Below, in pieces: positions 28,834 to 36,731 of a DNA stretch of 64,000 nucleotides. The translations under genes and the position numbers were made by a program. The DNA is taken from assembly GCF_002909235.1 (NCBI RefSeq), contig NZ_PHQQ01000008.1, positions 95,966 through 159,965 on the forward strand, read 5' to 3'. The notes under the pieces are model-generated. The model was not told where the DNA came from, searched no databases, and saw only the letters and a program-made list of their open reading frames with translations. Source of the DNA: Arenibacter catalasegens. GTDB lineage: Bacteria; Bacteroidota; Bacteroidia; Flavobacteriales; Flavobacteriaceae. Numbering within the stretch: the stretch's first letter is position 1; each line of letters opens with the position of its first letter.

Positions 28834-28873
28834 CTATAACTTCTTTTATAGTTGCATAACTAAAAATATAGTT
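28834..28873 (+). promoter_or_regulatory. Probable BlaI-type operator cluster
   Basis: Overlapping dyads lie here: CTATAA-N6-TTATAG (28834-28851), TAGTT-GCAT-AACTA (28849-28862) and AACTA-N6-TAGTT (28858-28873). MecI/BlaI repressors bind short AT-rich inverted repeats of this kind upstream of their own operon. The cluster lies about 130 bp before the blaI start and probably overlaps its promoter. Confidence 0.55.
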
Positions 28874-28893
28874 TTATGTTTGGCTTGCGTTAA

Positions 28894-28972
28894 GGATTGG
28901 AGTGAAAAGCCCACAGTTCTGGACACCAGAACGAGGACTTGCAACGTAAAGCCTGACGGCTTTTGCCGAAAC
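28894..28972 (+). repeat. Intergenic hairpin repeat in the blaI leader
   Basis: The segment contains hairpin GTTCTGG-ACA-CCAGAAC (28916-28932), and AAAGCC-TGAC-GGCTTT (28948-28963) followed by TTGCC. It shares a pattern with the hairpin at 25821-25875 (GGATTG, CTGGA-AC-AGA, GAGGACTTG). It lies between the operator and the blaI coding region, so it would be transcribed as part of the leader. It is also open in frame, which lengthens the apparent blaI ORF. Confidence 0.6.
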
Positions 28973-28999
28973 GCCCAACAGATGATTAATAAAGCAGTG

Positions 29000-29359
29000 A
29001 TGAAGAAATTGACCAACAAGGAGGAAGAGGTAATGAAAATTTTATGGGAATTGGAGAAGGCTTTTGTTAAGGACGTTCTTGCCAAATTCCCCGAAGACAA
29101 ACCCCATTACAACACGCTATCCACCATTATTCGAAATTTAGAAGAGAAGGGATATGTATCCCATGAGGCCTACGGAAATACCCACCAATATTATCCTGTG
29201 GTTGCCAAAGAGGAATACAGAAAACAATTTATTAACGGGGCCATTGAAGACTATTTTAATAATTCCTATAAGAATCTGGTTTCACATTTTGCTTCCGAGG
29301 ATAAGATCAGTGTGGAAGAATTGAAAGAAATTATAAAGCATATAGAAAAAAACAACTAA
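29000..29359 (+). CDS. BlaI/MecI-family transcriptional repressor
   Basis: A 119-aa winged-helix repressor. The sequence from MKKLTNKEEEVMKILW through NTLSTIIRNLEEKGYVSH has the standard BlaI wing-helix fold, and the C-terminal helices (NGAIEDYFNNSYKNL, VEELKEIIKHIE) form the dimer interface. The frame is open upstream to 28880, but that extension is translated repeat (28894-28972), so ATG 29000 was chosen; 28982 is also possible. It overlaps the M56 gene by one base (TAATG), so both are one operon. Known BlaI/BlaR1-like pairs lose repression after the peptidase partner acts. Here the pair probably responds to an envelope signal rather than a beta-lactam. Confidence 0.9.
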   Translation: MKKLTNKEEEVMKILWELEKAFVKDVLAKFPEDKPHYNTLSTIIRNLEEKGYVSHEAYGNTHQYYPVVAKEEYRKQFINGAIEDYFNNSYKNLVSHFASEDKISVEELKEIIKHIEKNN

Positions 29360-31485
29360 TGGAAGATTTCTTTATTTACCTAGTAAAAAGCAGTGGTATT
29401 CTCGGTCTTTTTTGGTGCTGTTTTAAACTCTTTCTAGAAAAGGAGACCCTCTTCACCTTACATAGAGTTTTTCTAATTTCAGGGATTGTTATGGCCCTGT
29501 TATTTCCCTTATGGACACTTACCGAGATTGTCATGGTGGACCCCCTACCCATTACTTTGACCGAATCCCCGATTATGGAATCCGTTACTGTAAGAAATCC
29601 AACATTTGATTGGTGGAACCTCGTTGCCATCCTTTACGTCTGTGGAGTCCTCTTTTTCGTAGGTCGACTTGGGATGCAATTACTATCCTTAAAGCGATTG
29701 ATAAAACAAGGAACTATTGTTAATAGCAAAGGCTTTAAATTTATAGAGTCCAAAGCCGATACTTCTCCCTTTTCCTTTTTCAATCTCATAGTATACAATC
29801 CGGCCCTTCACCAGCCAGATGAATTGGAAAAAATCATTGCCCATGAAAAAATACACTCACTTCAATGGCATTCCTTGGATATCTTATTGATCCATTTATT
29901 TTCTGCGTTTCAATGGGTAAATCCCCTCGTTTGGCTTTACAAAAAAACGCTATCACAGAATTTGGAATACATTGCAGACCAGTGTGTTACAAAAAACATG
30001 GAAAGCTCCAAGGAATATCAATACCTATTGCTAAAAAATGCCTCAGCAGACCAACAATATTCATCCATCATCAATCCATTTTTTACTTCATCAATCAAAA
30101 AACGAATCGTCATGTTAAACAAAAACAGATCAAACAATCTCAAAGCCTGGAAATTTTGTATTGTAATTCCCTTCCTTGCCTACTTTTTAGTGGCCTTTAA
30201 TACCAAAACAGTAACACGGGTAAATACCTCCACTAACCTACAAGAATCATCATTGGAAAACAGTAGTACAGACACCACCAAAGTTGAATTTATCATTAAC
30301 AAAACCAGTACACCAGAAGACTTGGAGAAAATCTCCAACACTCTAAAAAATGATTATAACGCTACCCAGTCGTTTACAAATATTGAACGAAATCCAATGG
30401 GCGAGATTATAAATATATCCTCTTCTATTACAATTTCCGAGACAGACAAGACAACGGTTACCGGTAAGAACGTATTTAAGGATTTGAAAGGGATCAATAC
30501 CTTTTCTATTTATGTCGAAACCGATAAGAATAATAAAATTATATCAATGGGTCATGGGTCGGAGGAATCGGAAAAATATGACAACATGGAAGGCCTAAAG
30601 ACCTACCAACAAAATCGAAAAACTAATCATGGTCCTGATACAATCCGTATTAAGGCATCATCCACGTCTAATGTTTATGGCCCTATAAACCCGATTTATG
30701 TTGTAGATGGAAAAGCCGTTGCAGTAGCCTCCGAAGCGACTGGTATGGATCCGTCCAAAATACATAGTGTTAATGTTTTAAAGGGAGCTGCTGCTACCAA
30801 TAAATATGGTGAAAAAGCAAAAACTGGGGCGATAGAGATCACCACCAAAAGTTATCATAACGCGATAGCAGCCGACAAAACCCCCGCCAATACGCAAAAC
30901 AATCCATACACCTACATTAAATCCGATAAGGAACCATTGTTCATTATTGATGGGGTGGAAAAAGAATCAGATTTTGACTTGGGTAGTATCCTACCAAGTT
31001 CTATTGAAAGCATAAACGTTTATAAAGATGAAGCAGCCTTGAATAAATACGGCAAAAAAGGAGAGAAAAATGGAGTAGTAGAAATCACTACTAAAAAAAG
31101 TGAATGGAAGGTCCAGTCTAGTAGCAACATCAATGCCTCACAACCCAACTCCAATTGGAATAGCCTTCCAGCGGGCTCCATTGAAAGTATTGAAGTCAAA
31201 AAGGGTGAAAATGGCACTACTCCAAATAGTAAATGGAAAGTGGGTTACGGCATCAATATGAACGACCCGAATGATATTTTAAATATAAGTTCATATAGAA
31301 AACAGGGAATGGAAAAAGCAGTGATCTTTGTAAACGGTGTAAACAAGGGAAAAAACTATGTGCCCACCATGAAATATTCGGAAGTTGAAGGCGTAGGCAG
31401 TTATGCACCGGGTGAGTCCACCTCCAATAAGTATGGAAAATTAGGAAAACACGGGGTTATAGAGATTATTACTAAGAAAGAATAG
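29359..31485 (+). CDS. BlaR1-like M56 membrane metallopeptidase with TonB-plug-like repeats
   Basis: A 708-aa protein. The N-terminal half holds membrane helices (residues about 5-110) and an M56 peptidase domain with the zinc motif HEKIH (H162, E163, H166) and a following SLDILLIHLF helix. One more helix near 270 (FCIVIPFLAYFLVAF) leads to an extracellular or periplasmic tail. That tail contains three copies of a TonB-plug-like module, at about 444-497, 525-579 and 597-708. Each has a DG turn, SI(N/E)V.K and KYG..G..G..EITTK. Such modules occur in flavobacterial M56 proteins and in SusC plugs. It likely senses a periplasmic condition and acts on the BlaI repressor encoded upstream. Confidence 0.85.
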   Translation: MEDFFIYLVKSSGILGLFWCCFKLFLEKETLFTLHRVFLISGIVMALLFPLWTLTEIVMVDPLPITLTESPIMESVTVRNPTFDWWNLVAILYVCGVLFFVGRLGMQLLSLKRLIKQGTIVNSKGFKFIESKADTSPFSFFNLIVYNPALHQPDELEKIIAHEKIHSLQWHSLDILLIHLFSAFQWVNPLVWLYKKTLSQNLEYIADQCVTKNMESSKEYQYLLLKNASADQQYSSIINPFFTSSIKKRIVMLNKNRSNNLKAWKFCIVIPFLAYFLVAFNTKTVTRVNTSTNLQESSLENSSTDTTKVEFIINKTSTPEDLEKISNTLKNDYNATQSFTNIERNPMGEIINISSSITISETDKTTVTGKNVFKDLKGINTFSIYVETDKNNKIISMGHGSEESEKYDNMEGLKTYQQNRKTNHGPDTIRIKASSTSNVYGPINPIYVVDGKAVAVASEATGMDPSKIHSVNVLKGAAATNKYGEKAKTGAIEITTKSYHNAIAADKTPANTQNNPYTYIKSDKEPLFIIDGVEKESDFDLGSILPSSIESINVYKDEAALNKYGKKGEKNGVVEITTKKSEWKVQSSSNINASQPNSNWNSLPAGSIESIEVKKGENGTTPNSKWKVGYGINMNDPNDILNISSYRKQGMEKAVIFVNGVNKGKNYVPTMKYSEVEGVGSYAPGESTSNKYGKLGKHGVIEIITKKE

Positions 31486-31831
31486 AATAAGTTAAGGCTT
31501 AAAGAACCGGCTCAGTCACATCCACGAGGTCCCTTTCCAGGTGGCGACTGGAAATCGCACGTACTAGGCTAAAGCCACTTGTGTGATTTCTCTCTAACGA
31601 TCGAAATGACTGCAGGGGTTACTTCGACAGAGTCCCAGTTTTGGGACTCCCGATAATAATCGGGAGAGAAGTCGCACATAATTTACTCTCCTACAGGATT
31701 TAGCAAGGCCGTAGATTTGAGCGGAGCTACTTGTGTGATTTAGCCTCTTGAAACATTCATTTTAGGTATATTCGTGAATCTTTGATTCCTCCTCCCTGCC
31801 AGGCGTTACCAATGACGATAACAAAAAAGCT

Positions 31832-31884
31832 CCTCCCTTTAGCCAAAGGGAGGTGTCTTCGCCTTAGCGAAGACGGAGGGTTCT
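31832..31884. repeat. ERIC-like palindromic repeat, copy 1
   Basis: Two adjacent hairpins lie here: CTCCCTTT/AAAGGGAG (31833-31852) and GTCTTCGC-CTTA-GCGAAGAC (31855-31874), followed by GGAGGGTTCTGAAAAC. The layout (a CTCC..GGAG fold, a variable stem and a GGGTT end) recurs at 32189 and 36637. Confidence 0.55.
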
Positions 31885-32188
31885 GAAAACCCAATAGTTG
31901 CGGATATATACAGAAGACAGGGAATAGGTGAAAGTTAGGACTTCAAACTCCCCTCCAGATAGTTACCTAAGCTTTGAGAGGAGCTACTTGTGTGATTTCT
32001 CTCTATCGATCGAAATGACTGCAGGGGTTACTTCGACAGAGTCCCTATTTTGGGACTCCCGATAATCATCGGGAGAGAAGTCGCACATATTGGGGGCACA
32101 GTGCTTGTGAGATTTAGCTCATGACATTTCCATTTTACGGGTATCGTGAACCTTTAGTTTCTCAAATTCTTGACCGATGACCAAAAAA

Positions 32189-32281
32189 AAGGCTCCTTCC
32201 CTTGGGTAAGCCTGTCCCGCGTTTTCCGCGGGAGGACAAGGTGGATCCTCCGCTAGCTGCGGAGGAGACGGAAGGGTTTGG
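32189..32281. repeat. ERIC-like palindromic repeat, copy 2
   Basis: It begins GGCTCCTTCCCTTGGG and ends GGAAGGGTTTGG. It contains palindromes TCCCGCG..CGCGGGA and TCCTCCGC..GCGGAGGA. This is an expanded form of the same architecture as copy 1. The short reverse open frame over it (32119-32307) is not a gene. Confidence 0.55.
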
Positions 32282-32557
32282 AAGCACCGGTCTTTGCGAG
32301 CAGACAATAGATTGAGTATGAGTCTACGTCTCAGGATTTCAAACTCCCCTCCAGATAGTTACCTTAGCTTTGAGAGGAGCCACTTGTGTGATTTCTCTCT
32401 ATCGATCGAAATGACTGCAGGGGTCACTTCGACAGAGTCCCTTTTTTGGGACTACCGTTAGTTTTTAAATCGTTTTCAACACCTTATTAAAACATAAAAT
32501 CTCCTAGTTTAACCATATTTTCTATCTTTAGCCTTATCAACCTATTTTAAAGATATA

Positions 32558-33472
32558 ATGAAATTATTCATTTTCCTTTTTAGCTGTTTAATTACTATGA
32601 CCACTTTCGCTCAAAACACTATACTCCCGATTTGGCCCAACGATATTCCCAACTCTATAAAAACTGACGAAAAAGAGGAAGTCGTTAGTGCGGACATCAT
32701 AAGAATAGCTAAGGTGCAGGTACCACAAATAGAAGTATATCTACCAGCTAAAAAAATAGCGACCGGACAGGCAGTTTTAATTTTTCCAGGAGGCGGCTAT
32801 AGTAAACTGGCCTATGATTGGGAGGGTACCGATTTTGCAAAATTGCTGAACGCCAAGGGCATTGCCGGCATTGTAGTAAAATATCGTTTACCAAGTTCAA
32901 AATCACAAACAGAAATACACAAAGTACCCCTACAAGATGCGCAACGCGCTTTAAGGACGGTTCGTTCCAAAGCAGCAGAATGGAATATTGATCCAGATAA
33001 AATTGGTATTTTAGGTTTTTCCGCAGGAGGTCATTTAGCCTCTACTTTAGGCACCCACTATAATGAAGAAGTGTATCCCAAAAAAGATGCTATTGATAAC
33101 CTAAGTGCGCGACCCGACTTTATGACTCTTGCCTATCCCGTAATTACTATGGGGGAACCAAATACACATGGTGGTTCCAGAAAGAAATTATTAGGGGAAA
33201 ACCCATCCCAAAAAATGGTTGATCATTTTTCCAATGAATTACAAGTTACCGCAGATACCCCACCAACTTTTCTATTGCATGCCACTGACGACCCGGGAGT
33301 TCCCGTAGAAAACAGTCTTTTGTTCTATGCGGCACTAAGGAAAAATAAGGTTCCGACAGAAATGCATATCTATCCAACAGGGGGCCACGGTTTTGCCTTG
33401 GGCTTACAGGACCCACATTTGGCCACCTGGACAGATCAATGGGTCGGCTGGTTGAACAGTTTAAATAATTAA
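32558..33472 (+). CDS. Secreted alpha/beta-hydrolase esterase
   Basis: A 304-aa protein with a signal peptide ending TTFAQ, so periplasmic or secreted. The alpha/beta-hydrolase core has an oxyanion motif FPGGGYSKLAYDWEG and nucleophile elbow GFSAGGHLAS. An Asp sits in HATDDPGVPVENS and the His in GGHGFALGLQ. This order matches the BD-FAE/acetyl-xylan-esterase-like group that removes acetyl or feruloyl esters from polysaccharides; the exact ester is not known. It has no close operon partner: a repeat cluster is upstream and a 171-bp gap downstream. A TATCTTTA box at 32523-32530 may be the -7 element. Confidence 0.88.
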   Translation: MKLFIFLFSCLITMTTFAQNTILPIWPNDIPNSIKTDEKEEVVSADIIRIAKVQVPQIEVYLPAKKIATGQAVLIFPGGGYSKLAYDWEGTDFAKLLNAKGIAGIVVKYRLPSSKSQTEIHKVPLQDAQRALRTVRSKAAEWNIDPDKIGILGFSAGGHLASTLGTHYNEEVYPKKDAIDNLSARPDFMTLAYPVITMGEPNTHGGSRKKLLGENPSQKMVDHFSNELQVTADTPPTFLLHATDDPGVPVENSLLFYAALRKNKVPTEMHIYPTGGHGFALGLQDPHLATWTDQWVGWLNSLNN

Positions 33473-33597
33473 TTCCATATACTTTTAAAATAAACTATTC
33501 CTAATTAAGTAGCGTCAGTATTTACGGCAAGAAACAGTCCAAAAGTTTGTAAGGAAATAACTTATACCCGACAATATCTAAGTACAGATATTATATC

Positions 33598-33625
33598 TTG
33601 ACATGCCCATAAAACTATACCTTTA
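33598..33625 (+). promoter_or_regulatory. Promoter of the thioredoxin-ApbE operon
   Basis: TTG (33598-33600), 17 bp, then TACCTTTA (33618-33625), close to the Bacteroidota -33/-7 consensus (TTG and TAnnTTTG). It lies 18 bp before the ATG at 33644, giving a short leader. Confidence 0.65.
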
Positions 33626-33643
33626 TAACTAAAACATTCTGGA

Positions 33644-34078
33644 ATGAAGAAGTGGACTTTAATTATGGCTCTTTTATTTTCTGGTCTTAGTACTGCCCAA
33701 AAATGGGAAAGCGATTGGTCGACAGCAGTTGCTATGGCTAAAGAAAATCACCAGAATGTGCTTTTGGTCTTTTCTGGTTCCGATTGGTGTGCCCCCTGTA
33801 TTAAGCTAGATAAAAGTATTTGGCAGTCCGTAGAGTTTCAGGAATATGCCAAAGACCACTGGACAATGCTAAGGGCAGATTTCCCAAGAAAGAAAGCTAA
33901 TCAACTCCCTGATGCGCAAAAGGATAAAAATGCCCAACTCGCAGAAAAATATAATAAAAATGGATATTTCCCATTGGTTTTGGTATTGGACTCAAATGGA
34001 AATATATTAGGTCAAACCGGATTCAAAAATATTTCTGTTAAGGAATATATTGCACTTTTAAAATCGTTCGAAGGTTGA
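33644..34078 (+). CDS. Secreted thioredoxin-family protein
   Basis: A 144-aa protein with an N-terminal signal (LSTAQK end) and a thioredoxin fold. The active-site motif is WCAPC near residue 48 (SGSDWCAPCIKLD), followed by the adducted-helix segment and the VLVLDSNGNILGQTGF strand-turn-strand end. It resembles the thioredoxin_7/DUF255-like group that reduces periplasmic disulfides. The next gene's TTG start overlaps its stop (TTGA), so translation is coupled with the ApbE flavin transferase, then a Cys-rich lipoprotein and a DUF3570 barrel. It probably keeps cysteines of an operon product (for example the GCGC tail of the 35069 lipoprotein) reduced, which is inference. Confidence 0.9.
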   Translation: MKKWTLIMALLFSGLSTAQKWESDWSTAVAMAKENHQNVLLVFSGSDWCAPCIKLDKSIWQSVEFQEYAKDHWTMLRADFPRKKANQLPDAQKDKNAQLAEKYNKNGYFPLVLVLDSNGNILGQTGFKNISVKEYIALLKSFEG

Positions 34079-35064
34079 AAAACCCTATAATATTAGCGAT
34101 TGCCTTTTTGGTTCATTGCACCTTTTTTTCTCAAGAATTGGTACAAAGACGAACCACAAAATTAATGGGAAGTAGGTTCGATATTACATTGGTTGCGAAG
34201 GATGAATCTACCGCTAACATTTATATAGATAATGCCATTGAAGAAATTAGTAGGATTGAAAAGTTGATTTCCTCATGGAACCCTACCTCACAAACCTCTG
34301 AAATTAATAAAAATGCTGGCATATCCCCAGTAAAAGTAGATCAAGAATTAATTGATCTTATTGAACGGTGTATCACCATCTCCAAAATTACCGATGGTGC
34401 TTTCGATATAAGTTATGCCTCTATTGATAAGGTTTGGAAATACGATGGCAGCATGACCGAAATGCCTTCTAAAGAAGCCATAGAAAATTCTGTTGCCAAG
34501 ATAGGGTACCAAAACATTGTCCTGGATAAGAAAACACAAACCGTATTTCTAAAATTGGAAGGCATGAAAATAGGTTTCGGGGCCATTGGAAAAGGATATG
34601 CAGCCGATAAGGTTAGGACCATGTTAAAAGCGGAAGGCGTAAAGGCCGGAATCATAAATGCCTCAGGGGATCTAACCACATGGGGGAAACAGCCCGATGG
34701 CACGGATTGGATGGTGGGCATTACCAACCCTCTTAACAAAGACAACATATTCTCCTGGTTCCCGGTATATAATGCGGCCGTTGCAACATCAGGCAATTAT
34801 GAGAAGTTCGTCACTTTTAACGACATAAAATACAGCCATATTATCGACCCAAGAACAGGATACCCTTCCACTGGTATTCTAAGTGTTACTATATTTGCTC
34901 CTAGTGCGGAATTATGTGATGCCTTGGCAACTTCTGTTTTTATAACTGGAGTGGAAACGGGCCTAAATATCATAAATCAAATAAAAGGGGTGGAATGCAT
35001 TATTATAGATGATGAAAGCAACATACACACTTCCAAAAATATTGAACTCAACAAAACACAATAG
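34075..35064 (+). CDS. apbE: FAD:protein FMN transferase (ApbE)
   Basis: A 329-aa enzyme, exported through an N-terminal signal (IILAIAFLVH then CTFFSQ), that attaches FMN covalently to Ser/Thr of target proteins in the periplasm. The family motifs are complete: SRFDIT near the start, FGAIGKGYAADKV, NASGDLTTWG and HIIDPRTGYPSTG near the end. The start is a TTG overlapping the stop of the thioredoxin gene. ApbE substrates usually carry a (S/T)GA(S/T) motif. The operon product DUF3570 has SSGAS (residues 112-116), a candidate site. The DUF4266 gene begins 5 bp after it. Confidence 0.94.
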   Translation: MKNPIILAIAFLVHCTFFSQELVQRRTTKLMGSRFDITLVAKDESTANIYIDNAIEEISRIEKLISSWNPTSQTSEINKNAGISPVKVDQELIDLIERCITISKITDGAFDISYASIDKVWKYDGSMTEMPSKEAIENSVAKIGYQNIVLDKKTQTVFLKLEGMKIGFGAIGKGYAADKVRTMLKAEGVKAGIINASGDLTTWGKQPDGTDWMVGITNPLNKDNIFSWFPVYNAAVATSGNYEKFVTFNDIKYSHIIDPRTGYPSTGILSVTIFAPSAELCDALATSVFITGVETGLNIINQIKGVECIIIDDESNIHTSKNIELNKTQ

Positions 35065-35068
35065 CATT

Positions 35069-35278
35069 ATGCGACAATTATTCATTCTACTTATTTGCAT
35101 TTTATCGCTATCCTCCTGCGTTGCCGTCAGGGAATATGACAAAGTATACCTCAATGACGAAGAAATGATTTTGGCCACCAAAAGCCTGGAACGCTTTGAA
35201 ACAAATTTTCAAGTTTATCGAGAAGCTGCCGCGGGTGCCAATGGTGGCAAAACAGGTGGTGGATGTGGATGTAATTAA
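35069..35278 (+). CDS. DUF4266-type small Cys-rich lipoprotein
   Basis: A 69-aa lipoprotein from ATG 35069: a hydrophobic signal ending LSSC gives lipidation at Cys17, followed by VAVREYDKVYLNDEEM. A helical middle leads to a Gly-rich tail ending GGGCGCN with two cysteines. The open frame extends upstream to 35009 in the apbE gene, but that start lacks a signal. This small protein resembles DUF4266, whose function is unknown to me. The Cys-Gly-Cys tail may bind metal or exchange disulfides with the operon's thioredoxin. It is tightly packed between apbE and the DUF3570 gene. Confidence 0.8.
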   Translation: MRQLFILLICILSLSSCVAVREYDKVYLNDEEMILATKSLERFETNFQVYREAAAGANGGKTGGGCGCN

Positions 35279-35285
35279 AAAGAAA

Positions 35286-36563
35286 ATGAAGAAATTAGGA
35301 TTTATATTGTTTTTTGGATTGATTTCTTGGAATGGATTTTCCCAAGGAAACAATCTGGAATATGTTAAGAAGGTCTTGGAAACCCCTGAAGTGGAGCTGC
35401 TGTATAGTTATTATAGTCAAGATGGGGACAACGCTGCAGTAACAGGCGGGGAGGGAACAGAAAAATTAACGGATATGACCCCGACTATTATTGTAAGTAT
35501 CCCAATAGGAGAAAATAATGTTTTAACCTTGGATGCCGGAATATCTGCCTATACCTCAGCCTCAACTAGCAATGTAAATCCGTTTGATGGAAATAAAACA
35601 GCCAGTCCTTGGGTAGCCTCTTCGGGCGCATCCAAAAGTGATGCCCTAACCTATTTTCACCCAACCTTTACCCATAGTTCCAAGGACCGAAATAATATCT
35701 TTAGTGGTAACATTGCGGTGTCGGCCGAATACGATTACTTTTCTTTGGGTTTCGGTGGCGGCTATACCCATCTTATGAATGAAAAAAATACGGAATTGGG
35801 AATTAGTGGACAGGTATATTTGGATACCTATAAACCCCAATACCCTATTGAACTTCGCGAAGGTTTTTTTGATAATAGAATAACAGGTACGGGAACCTAT
35901 TCGCCCCTATTTAATGATTTTAATGACTTAAATAGAAACTCCTATTCCCTTTCCCTAAATTTTTCCCAGATTATCACTAAACGCTTCCAAGCGTCTCTTT
36001 CACTGGATTTTGTGCTTCAGGATGGATTACTTTCCACTCCACACCAAAGGGTTTATTTACAGGATAGGAATGATTTTTTTATAGAGGATTTTCAATTGGC
36101 GGACAATGTTGAATTATTGCCTACTTCCAGATTTAAATTGCCAGTTGGCGGAAGGCTTTCATACTACATTAACGATCTTATGAGTCTTCGCGCTTATTTT
36201 AGATATTATTATGACGACTGGGGAATTACCGCTTATACCGGAAGTTTGGAAATTCCCATAAAAATATCGGAAAAGTTTACGGTATATCCTATGTACCGCT
36301 ATTACACCCAGACGGCCTCTGATTATTTTTATGCCAAGGAAACGGCTTTGTCAACATATCAATACTACACCTCGGATTATGACCTTTCGGCTTTTAACAG
36401 CAACCAATACGGCTTTGGCGTTACCTACAAGGATATTTTTACACAGTCCAAAGTGTGGAAGTTTGGCTTAAAAAGCATTAGTTTTAGGTTTAACCAATAC
36501 GAAAGAACCACAGGGTTAAGTGCCAGCATATTTGAATTGGGTGCCAAGTTTATAATGGATTAG
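35286..36563 (+). CDS. DUF3570 outer-membrane beta-barrel protein
   Basis: A 425-aa protein with a signal peptide ending NGFSQG. The mature part alternates amphipathic strands with Tyr-rich turns and ends in a barrel-type terminal strand (LGAKFIMD), so it is probably an outer-membrane barrel. It fits DUF3570 by length and context (ApbE, thioredoxin, DUF4266). ATG 35286 was chosen over the open frame from 35196, which overlaps the DUF4266 gene. Residues 112-119 read SSGASKSD, resembling the ApbE flavinylation pattern (S/T)GA(S/T). If modified, it would carry FMN near the N-terminal strands. Its role is unknown. Confidence 0.82.
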   Translation: MKKLGFILFFGLISWNGFSQGNNLEYVKKVLETPEVELLYSYYSQDGDNAAVTGGEGTEKLTDMTPTIIVSIPIGENNVLTLDAGISAYTSASTSNVNPFDGNKTASPWVASSGASKSDALTYFHPTFTHSSKDRNNIFSGNIAVSAEYDYFSLGFGGGYTHLMNEKNTELGISGQVYLDTYKPQYPIELREGFFDNRITGTGTYSPLFNDFNDLNRNSYSLSLNFSQIITKRFQASLSLDFVLQDGLLSTPHQRVYLQDRNDFFIEDFQLADNVELLPTSRFKLPVGGRLSYYINDLMSLRAYFRYYYDDWGITAYTGSLEIPIKISEKFTVYPMYRYYTQTASDYFYAKETALSTYQYYTSDYDLSAFNSNQYGFGVTYKDIFTQSKVWKFGLKSISFRFNQYERTTGLSASIFELGAKFIMD

Positions 36564-36636
36564 GATTTGGTGAAACCAACTCAGCATTTTTTGAAGTCCG
36601 TCCTATAGAATAAATTTCCACAAACACTCTTTAGGA

Positions 36637-36692
36637 GTTCCCTCCCCTTGGGGGAGAGCCCGCCCGACTTTAGGCGGGGTTAGGGTGGGGAC
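36637..36692. repeat. ERIC-like palindromic repeat, copy 3
   Basis: CTCCCC-TTG-GGGGAG followed by CCCGCC (36659-36664) pairing with GGCGGG (36673-36678), ending TTAGGGTGGGG. It lies between the convergent DUF3570 gene and the kinase/aminotransferase fusion gene and could also serve as a terminator. Confidence 0.55.
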
Positions 36693-36731
36693 CTATATGA
36701 AGCGAATAAACATTCCAAACCAAAAATTTGA

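Larger units (their letters stand above)
31594..32460. repeat. REP-like repeat cluster downstream of the M56 gene
   Basis: Three copies of a block begin near 31594, 31992 and 32396. Each starts TCTCTC(A/T)A(A/C)GATCGAAATGAC and runs through ACTTCGACAGAGTCCC. In the first two, the fold GAGTCCC/GGGACTC overlaps a second fold CTCCCGAT/ATCGGGAG, and GAGAAGTCGCACATA follows. The third copy is cut after ACTACCGTTAG. Degenerate GATTTAGC elements sit at 31737 and 32111. The same family lies upstream of blaI, so the two genes are bracketed by it. Such TCGAAATGAC palindromic repeats are common between genes in Flavobacteriaceae. Confidence 0.75.

Noticed and set aside
28880..28999. N-terminal extension of BlaI
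   Set aside because: It is encoded by the intergenic repeat; the repressor fold begins at residue 41 of the long frame.
32119..32307. 62-aa minus-strand open frame
   Set aside because: It runs over palindromic repeat DNA and is an artefact of the repeat.
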